A stretch of DNA of 64,000 nucleotides. Source: Saturnia japonica. Its lineage: Eukaryota; Arthropoda; Insecta; Lepidoptera; Saturniidae. This document shows positions 56,415 to 64,000 of the stretch, one piece after another. The stretch's first letter is position 1. Each line of letters begins with the position of its first letter. The notes beneath the pieces were generated by a model that saw nothing but the letters and a program-made list of their open reading frames with translations, had not been told where the DNA came from and ran no database searches. Both the position numbers and the translations under genes were made by a program. The DNA is taken from positions 11,600,985 to 11,664,984 of the forward strand of contig CM065329.1 of assembly GCA_033032175.1 (NCBI GenBank), read 5' to 3'.

Positions 56415-59002
56415 ATACGTTTAGTATTTTTTAGCCTCTATAGATTGCGTTTTAGGATCTTTTATGTTCACGTTATCGTAATGTCACTAAACAAAGAGTT
56501 TAAAGATTTACGAAATGTTTTTGGTTTATTTATTACTGGTTTTATTTTTGCAGCTCGGGCATGCCGCTAGAAATCAGCGAGCATCATTTCTGTTGTGATA
56601 GTTACCAGCGCGACGAGGCAGCTAGTTTTTTGTGGCAAGCCCGGCGGGTTAGACAACCTCGGCCATGTCGCCGGCATAGTGTGTAGTAGCCTCGAAATTA
56701 CAATCGATATTACTGTTTTATTCCAATATGTAACAATGAAATACTGATACACTGATGATTACTGATATGCTAAGCTTAGAATATACATAATACCAATACA
56801 TGCTTTATGACAAATGTACCTGAGGATCCACCAATCGATGTGACTAAGCCGACTTGAAGCGAGAACAACGAAAGGTCCTATCACCATAATCTTTGATAAT
56901 TTATCTATGTGACATATCCTTTCCACATTTATTTATTTATTTTAATGAATACTCCAACAACATTAAACAGTATTATTATAATTACAGATAAACTGTAGTA
57001 TGCCCGATGCGTGTGTTACTTAAAGGAGTATACAGCATTTCCCATAGCTTCATACATTGATACATAAAAATATATTAATCAACACAAAGCAAATTTAAAA
57101 TTAATTAGTATAGCAATACATGAAACCATGCATCTTAACTGTCTGTAACCATTATAAAACAGCGTAATGACTGTTAAGAAATAGGCAATTCATTAGTTTC
57201 ATTAGTCACCAAAAACTAGAAAACTCTTATATCACAATGACTAAAAAATAATAAACTAAAGTTTTCGATAAGTCGTATCATACTACATTATCGTAACATA
57301 ATACGTTGTAATTATAGCGATAAGGAGCTAAATATCATGATAATTAATTTCAAACCTACTTTGGAGTTATCGATCAATCATAGACTGAGAGATTAACAGC
57401 TACACTTTATACAATTTACAGGCTGAAGGGCCCAGTATAAGGTGAGTTTAGATAAAAATAATTTCAATTTTTAACTTTGTTATTTAAACCGATGAAAAAT
57501 CTCATACAATATTTGTGAAGTCTTTAAATCTAAATTGAATTTACTTAACCAGTTTATTCGATAGAGACTTTTTTGTTTTACATTTTATATTTAGCCTGGA
57601 AAATAAATACTAAAAAATTATGTTGGAGATGATTGATTGTACCAGAATTTCTAAAGCTATTTGAAACACGTAAAACAACACTGTCCCTATAGTTTGACCT
57701 TCTTCTTCTTAACTTATTTTATCTCACCTAAGTAGGGTCGGCACATGTTTTTCTCTTACACTCTCCTCTACAGCTGTCATCTCAGCATTCACACATTTTA
57801 TATACATATCGTTTCTCACACATTACATCTATACTTTCTTCGGTCTACCTCTACCTCTATATCTTTCCACCTTGATAATTCACAATCTTCTAGTTATATG
57901 ACTTTCATCTCTCCTTATGATAAGCCCATAGCACGATAACCTCCGCAAAGTTTAACCTTATCAATGCAATATAAAAAAATATCTCAATAATGTCCTACTA
58001 TCGTCTTCTTATATATAAATATCAATATTTTTTGGACCTATGGACTCCAAAACGGCTGGAGCGATTTTGATGAAATTTTGAGAAATCTTCATATTAGCCC
58101 TGCGGGTGGTCCTGTACAGTTTGGTAGGGATCAGATCTACATTACTATGGACTCCAAATCGGCACAACAACGCGTGGCCCGGTTCGCTAGTAATTTATAT
58201 AAGATATTATAAAGGTGAAAATTTTGTGTTTGGCTGTTTAAACACGCAAAGCGGCTGATTAGATTTGGATACAATTTGGCACACATATAGTTAATAAATT
58301 TGATTAACACACAGAATACTTTTCACCCCGGTAAAGACCCACTTCTGAAGACCACGCACGCAGGTGTTGTCGCGTTAGGTATTATTATAAAACATAAACC
58401 GAGTTACAACGCTACACCACGCACTCCACGGAACGGCCTTTAATTATACACAGGCTCACACACACACGCGCACGCAACTTTACGACTCACTCACACACAT
58501 GCAAACACAACAACGTAGCAGGCGACATTACAATATCTACTCAACATAACGTAAGTTTAAAGACGAAATTCTAAAAAAACGTTAAAATTCAATAAACACT
58601 AAAACGTATGTAATATCTTCGGAAAGAATATTAAAAAACGGCAGGGTTAGTGTTGCCCCGAGAAGATGCTATATAAAAGGTTGTCTTAGGTTCTAATACT
58701 ATTCATATATTTATTTTATACTAGCTGTAGCCCACTGTTTTACCCGTTTTAAATTTATTCGAACAATAATCCGCAGCGCCCCCGCTAACACAATCGTGTA
58801 GTCTAACATTGTTATATTTTTTTCAAATCTGACCGATACTTTCATGGATTAGCACGTTTAAACAAACACACAAACAAACCCTTCAGCTATATAGTATAAT
58901 ATGATTAATATATATATATTTACTGTAAATAATTTTAAATAAGTACCTAAATTACAAAAGAAATCGATATTTTGTTGTTTATAACATGTTTTGTAGTCCA
59001 CG

Positions 59003-61730
59003 GCCACTTGCCTATAATGGATTTACTAATAAAATGTATGAATAAATATTATTATTCTTTGGCCTTGCCGCTTACCATGGTCAGTGCCGTCTTTGCTTTT
59101 ATTTCCTTAACATTAATAATGCAATTTACTTTTAGTAAGTAGATACGTTTAGTATTTTTTAGCCTCTATAGATTGCGTTTTAGGATCTTTTATGTTCACG
59201 TTATCGTAATGTCACTAAACAAAGAGTTTAAAGATTTACGAAATGTTTTTGGTTTATTTATTACTGGTTTTATTTTTGCAGCTCGGGCATGCCGCTAGAA
59301 ATCAGCGAGCATCATTTCAGTTGTGATAGTTACCAGCGCGACGAGGCAGCTAGTTTTTTGTGGCAAGCCCGGCGGGTTAGACAACCTCGGCCATGCCGCC
59401 GGCATAGTGTGTAGTAGCCTCGAAATTCCAATCGATATTACTGTTTTATTCCAATATGTAACAATGAAATACTTATACACTGATGATTACTGATATGCTA
59501 AGCTTAGAATATACATAATACCAATACATGCTTTATGACAAATGTACCTGAGGATCCACCAATCGATGTGACTAAGCCGACTTGAAGCGAGAACAACGAA
59601 AGGTCCTATCACCATAATCTTTGATAATTTATCTATGTGACATATCCTTTCCACATTTATTTATTTATTTTAATGAATACTCCAACAACATTAAACAGTA
59701 TTATTATAATTACAGATAAACTGTAGTATGCCCGATGCGTGTGTTACTTAAAGGAGTATACAGCATTTCCCATAGCTTCATACATTGATACATAAAAATA
59801 TATTAATCAACACAAAGCAAATTTAAAATTAATTAGTATAGCAATACATGAAACCATGCATCTTAACTGTCTGTAACCATTATAAAACAGCGTAATGACT
59901 GTTAAGAAATAGGCAATTCATTAGTTTCATTAGTCACCAAAAACTAGAAAACTCTTATATCACAATGACTAAAAAATAATAAACGTTTTCGATAAGTCGT
60001 ATCATACTACATTATCGTAACATAATACGTTGTAATTATAGTGATAAGGAGCTAAATATCATGATAATTAATTTCAAACCTACTTTGGAGTTATCGATCA
60101 ATCATAGACTGAGAGATTAACAGCTACACTTTATACAATTTACAGGCTGAAGGGCCCAGTATAAGGTGAGTTTAGATAAAAATAATTTCAATTTTTAACT
60201 TTGTTATTTAAACCGATGAAAAATCTCATACAATATTTGTGAAGTCTTTAAATCTAAATTAATTTACTTAACCAGTTTATTCGATAGAGACTTTTTTGTT
60301 TTACATTTTATATTTAGCCTGGAAAATAAATACTAAAAAATTATGTTGGAGATGATTGATTGTACCAGAATTTCTAAAGCTATTTGAAACACGTAAAACA
60401 ACACTGTCCCTATAGTTTGACCTTCTTCTTCTTAACTTATTTTATCTCACCTAAGTAGGGTCGGCACATGTTTTTCTCTTACACTCTCCTCTACAGCTGT
60501 CATCTCAGCATTCACACATTTTATATACATATCGTTTCTCACACATTACATCTATACTTTCTTCGGTCTACCTCTACCTCTATATCTTTCCACCTTAATA
60601 ATTCACAATCTTCTAGTTATATGACTTTCATCTCTCCTTATGATAAGCCCATAGCACGATAACCTCCGCAAAGTTTAACCTTATCAATGCAATATAAAAA
60701 AATATCTCAATAATGTCCTACTATCGTCTTCTTATATATAAATATCAATATTTATATGTGGACCTATGGACTCCAAAACGGCTGGAGCGATTTTGATGAA
60801 ATTTTGAGAAATTTTCATATTAGCCCAGCGGGTGGTCCTGTACAGTTTGGTAGGGATCAGATCTACATTACTATGGACTCCAAATCGGCACAACAACGCG
60901 TGGCCCGGTTCGCTAGTATTTTATATAAGATATTATAAAGGTGAAAATTTTGTGTTTGGCTGTTTAAACACGCAAAGCGGCTGATTAGATTTGGATACAA
61001 TTTGGCACACATATAGTTAATAAATTTGATTAACACACAGAATACTTTTTCACCCCGGTAAAGACCCACTTCTGAAGACCAAGCACGCAGGTGTTGTCGC
61101 GTTAGGTATTATTATAAAACATAAACCGAGTTACAACGCTACACCACGCACTCCACGGAACGGCCTTTAATTATACACAGGCTCACACACACACGCGCAC
61201 GCAACTTTACGACTCACTCACACACATGCAACCACAACAACGTAGCAGGCGACATTACAATATCTACTCAACATAACGTAAGTTTAAAGACGAAATTCTA
61301 AAAAAACGTTAAAATTCAATAAACACTAAAACGTATGTAATATCTTCGGAAAGAATATTAAAAAACGGCAGGGTTAGTGTTGCCCCGAGAAGATGCTATA
61401 TAAAAGGTTGTCTTAGGTTCTAATAATATTCATATATTTATTTTATACTAGCTGTAGCCCACTGTTTTACCCGTTTTAAATTTATTCGAACAATAATCCG
61501 CAGCGCCCCCGCTAACACAATCGTGTAGTCTAACATTGTTATATTTTTTTCAAATCTGACCGATACTTTCATGGATTAGCACGTTTAAACAAACACACAA
61601 ACAAACCCTTCAGCTATATAGTATAATATGATTAATATATATATATTTACTGTAAATAATTTTAAATAAGTACCTAAATTACAAAAGAAATCGATATTTT
61701 GTTGTTTATAACATGTTTTGTAGTCCACGG
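59003..61730 (+). repeat. duplication unit III
   Basis: 2728 bp, same length as 56275-59002. It shares the unit II-specific bases (GCCGCTAGA, TTTTAGTAAGTAG), so it derives from II. The left junction is GTCCACGG joined to CCACTTGCC; the right one continues into ACACAAGGAAC at 61731. Confidence 0.93.
59017..59142 (+). CDS. small transmembrane ORF, copy III
   Basis: Identical protein to copy II. Only the part from the ATG on was duplicated: the long upstream leader is replaced by unit II's 3' flank, so any promoter would differ. Confidence 0.25.
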   Translation: MDLLIKCMNKYYYSLALPLTMVSAVFAFISLTLIMQFTFSK

Positions 61731-62510
61731 ACACAAGGAACAAGGAAATAAATTTTCCTTCGTCACACCGGTTAATCTATAAATCCACTAACGCTCCTCC
61801 ACGCCATCTGTACCGTCTCTTTCATTTGAAACAGTTGTGCCCCAAGCCCAATAGTAAACCGCACTTCAATGGTACAAAACTCATCCCTCCGAAGGTCGAA
61901 GGTGCTAGATCATTGTAACAGATATCTGGAGCGCAGCGTCATAGGGCAGACGTCTCCAACCTTGAACGAGATACGGAAACGCGTGACGCTTTACTTACGA
62001 CTGACATGCAACAAAAAAAAGTCTCCGCTTAACCAAAAGGTTGACCACCACTACTTAACGTTTTAACGACGGAGCAAAATGATAAATAAGCTAAATTATT
62101 AAAATGGAAACAAAAAACCAGACCGGAAAAAATATTAACCGAGGCAGTCATAAGAACTGTCCGACAGAAGTAAAAACCCAATTTTGAATTTTTAAATCAA
62201 TTATAGTCTAAATTATTGCGGTGCATGTCGGTGACGCGACATCTCAAGATTTTACCCATACAAAAAGTCAAACACGCATATGATACAGTCGAGTATATAC
62301 AATGTATTTGTGTATACATGTACACAGGCCGATATACTACGTGTTGCTAGTCTGACGCAAGCGCAATACGTCACGAGCATGTCGAGGTTATCGATGATGC
62401 GAAGGTCACGCAAACCCATTCGTTTTTTCCCTACCAAAAATCATTCAAAACGGCTAACGAAGTTTTAATTTCAAAAATATATACTTTTGCTATGTATTTC
62501 ATTCCCAGAC
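61731..62510. other. unassigned stretch, no gene
   Basis: A GC-moderate segment (61740-62060) with a short plus frame starting MVQNSSLRRSKVLDHCNRYL that has no recognised domain. The rest is AT-rich. Confidence 0.4.
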
Positions 62511-62514
62511 TTCG

Positions 62515-62680
62515 TATTTAAATATTATTTAACCTATGTCACTTCCACAGTTAAGACGAATCTAACGACACCTCGTATGCTAAAATCCACCAAGCCGTTT
62601 AGGTTACAGAGCGTGACAAAGAAATAGACATACATACATACGCTCCAAAAACATAACCCTCATTTTTGGCAGACGGGTAA
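62515..62680 (-). repeat. family B repeat, inverted
   Basis: Reverse complement of the 389-560 type: TGCTAAAATCCACCAAGCCG and AAAACATAACCCTCATTTTT. Confidence 0.65.
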
Positions 62681-63119
62681 AAAAACTTTATTTACGTATG
62701 GACATACAAACTGTCAACAGACACTTTATAAAAATAGTACAAAATTAATCGTTGGCAACATTACTGTACCAAAAATAATTAATACACATTAATGAATAAC
62801 CCGAAATGACTCAAAGCCGGAGCTGTTATGTAATATTTATTTTAAAAAAAAAATTATAACGCTCTTGAGGTTGACAACCCTGGAGCGGAGCGCCACGTAG
62901 CTGGTAAATAATTGCTAAACCTAAAATCCGTGGAGTCGAAAACTTGTTGATTTTTTTATTTAGTTGTTTGCGTTTTCAACTTTTCATTCAAGTTTAATTA
63001 ATATACGAACTTCATGATGTCATTGATATATTATCTGCATTATTATTATTTTATCTTGTGATAAGGTAACGTTTAATTAATCTTAATCTCATGTGATGGC
63101 GAGTCACGATATATTTAAA

Positions 63120-64000
63120 ATACTAGCGCGGCTGTGCTCCACTGTTTCACCCATGTTACATATTATTTCGCCATATACATTTCGAACCCTCTTACACCAC
63201 TGTTGAGGTTGAATTTTCAAAAATTCGTTCTTAGCCGGTGCCTACGTAATATAAACTAAAAGTGTGCCAAATGTCAGACCAATTAGTTCAGTGGTTTCTG
63301 CTATGCGTTGATAGATTAGTCAAACAGTCACGGTTTTCTTATTCCAATGACGTCCTGCTAAGCTTAGAAAAGAGACTTGTTTTTAATGAAGCTAGACAGA
63401 GAGAGAGAGAGCATTGATAGATTTTCAAAATCCTTAGCAAAATGCGAACTATTTAACTACTAGCTATTGCCCACCGGCTTCGACCGTGTCATGTTTGAAA
63501 AATATAATCCTTATATGATTTCTCCATACAAATTTTAACATCCGTTACACCCCTTTAGGGCTTAAATTTTCAAAAATCAGTTCTTGGTGGAAGCCTATGT
63601 CATAATAGCTGTCTGTGTGCCAAGCTCTGTGTTGATAGATCAGTTAGTCAGTCACAGTTTCCTTTTATATATATTTAGATTTGGAAAAAATAGCTATCCA
63701 TTATGATATAGGATCATATTTTGTACACATACATATTAATAGCGCTTTGCCCGCGGCTTCACTCGCATCATAGTAGAATTATGGCCCATTATATGTTTAT
63801 GTGCCATATTTTTGGCATCACGTCACGAAACGTTAACATCTTATGTTTTTGACGAACGTCAATGAATGTCTAACGTTTACATCGGTGGCATTTCAAAAAC
63901 AAAAACAAAATTTTCATACAAACTTCCTCCTTTTTCATCATCTTAGGGATTGAATTTTCAAATTTTCTTACTTAGTGCTCACCTACAGTGCGAAAAGAAC
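63120..64000 (+). repeat. three consecutive non-LTR 3' tails
   Basis: Starts at about 63120 (TACTAGCGCGGCTGTGCTCC), 63455 (CTACTAGCTATTGCCCACCG) and 63735 (TAATAGCGCTTTGCCCGCGG), all in the same direction and each without an ORF. Diverged members of one class, one after another. The last runs off the window. Confidence 0.6.

Larger units (their letters stand above)
54573..59002 (+). repeat. duplication unit II
   Basis: 54573-57722 is the tandem copy of unit I. 56275-59002 is the source (or sister) of unit III. It therefore holds the junction between both duplications. The part 57723-59002 is retrotransposon debris, including a 3' tail at about 58035-58380 and a second at 58720-58880. Confidence 0.92.

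Noticed and set aside
57745..57939. 64-codon ORF repeated at 60468-60662
   Set aside because: Ser/His/Tyr low-complexity frame from a TCT/CAT-rich repeat; its duplication simply follows the unit II/III copy.
49398..61730. Terminal direct repeats of an LTR retrotransposon
   Set aside because: The repeated blocks lack TG..CA ends, a primer-binding site, a polypurine tract and any gag/pol frame between them; unit lengths also differ.
1..64000. CRISPR array, bacterial operon or viral genome segment
   Set aside because: No regularly spaced identical repeats with unique spacers, no Shine-Dalgarno-spaced gene runs and no viral replication or capsid protein were seen.

Overview
The window reads as nuclear DNA of an insect, most likely a moth or butterfly. 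It is AT-rich, has split genes with GT-AG introns, and is packed with short interspersed elements, non-LTR retrotransposon 3' tails and a dead mariner. The order-level call rests on the look of the repeats and is an inference. No prokaryotic operon, CRISPR array or complete tRNA/rRNA gene was seen.

Left part (1-19,780) holds two recognisable genes that converge. On the plus strand are the last four coding exons of the U4/U6 snRNP WD40 protein Prp4 (PRPF4), ending with a stop at 4028-4030. On the minus strand are ten coding exons of an ARID5-type (ARID5A/B-like) chromatin protein: the end of a BAH-like region, a full ARID DNA-binding domain split over three exons, then a long low-complexity C-terminus whose stop lies at 4032-4034. 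The two stop codons are one base apart, so the mature 3' ends of the two mRNAs must overlap in antisense. The introns carry several repeat families and a 16-bp minisatellite.

Middle part (19,781-49,000) is almost entirely repeats and AT-rich DNA. Exceptions are a TATA-box promoter with a good first exon (25.0-25.36 kb), a phase-compatible second candidate first exon (26.99 kb), a 125-codon intronless ORF (25.57 kb), an 83-codon ORF (24.26 kb), a GC-rich leader-like exon with a strong donor (46.2 kb) and a minus-strand start exon (48.5 kb) that may be the N-terminus of the ARID5-like gene. None of these is identified by homology.

Right part (49,000-64,000) is a nested tandem duplication. A block at 49.4-50.9 kb recurs at 51.8, 55.0 and (in part) 59.0 kb. 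A two-exon THAP zinc-finger gene lies between the first two blocks; its first exon was carried along in one duplication and then broken by a 1-bp deletion. Each block also carries a short transmembrane-type reading frame followed by a splice donor. The extreme right end is a run of retrotransposon 3' tails.
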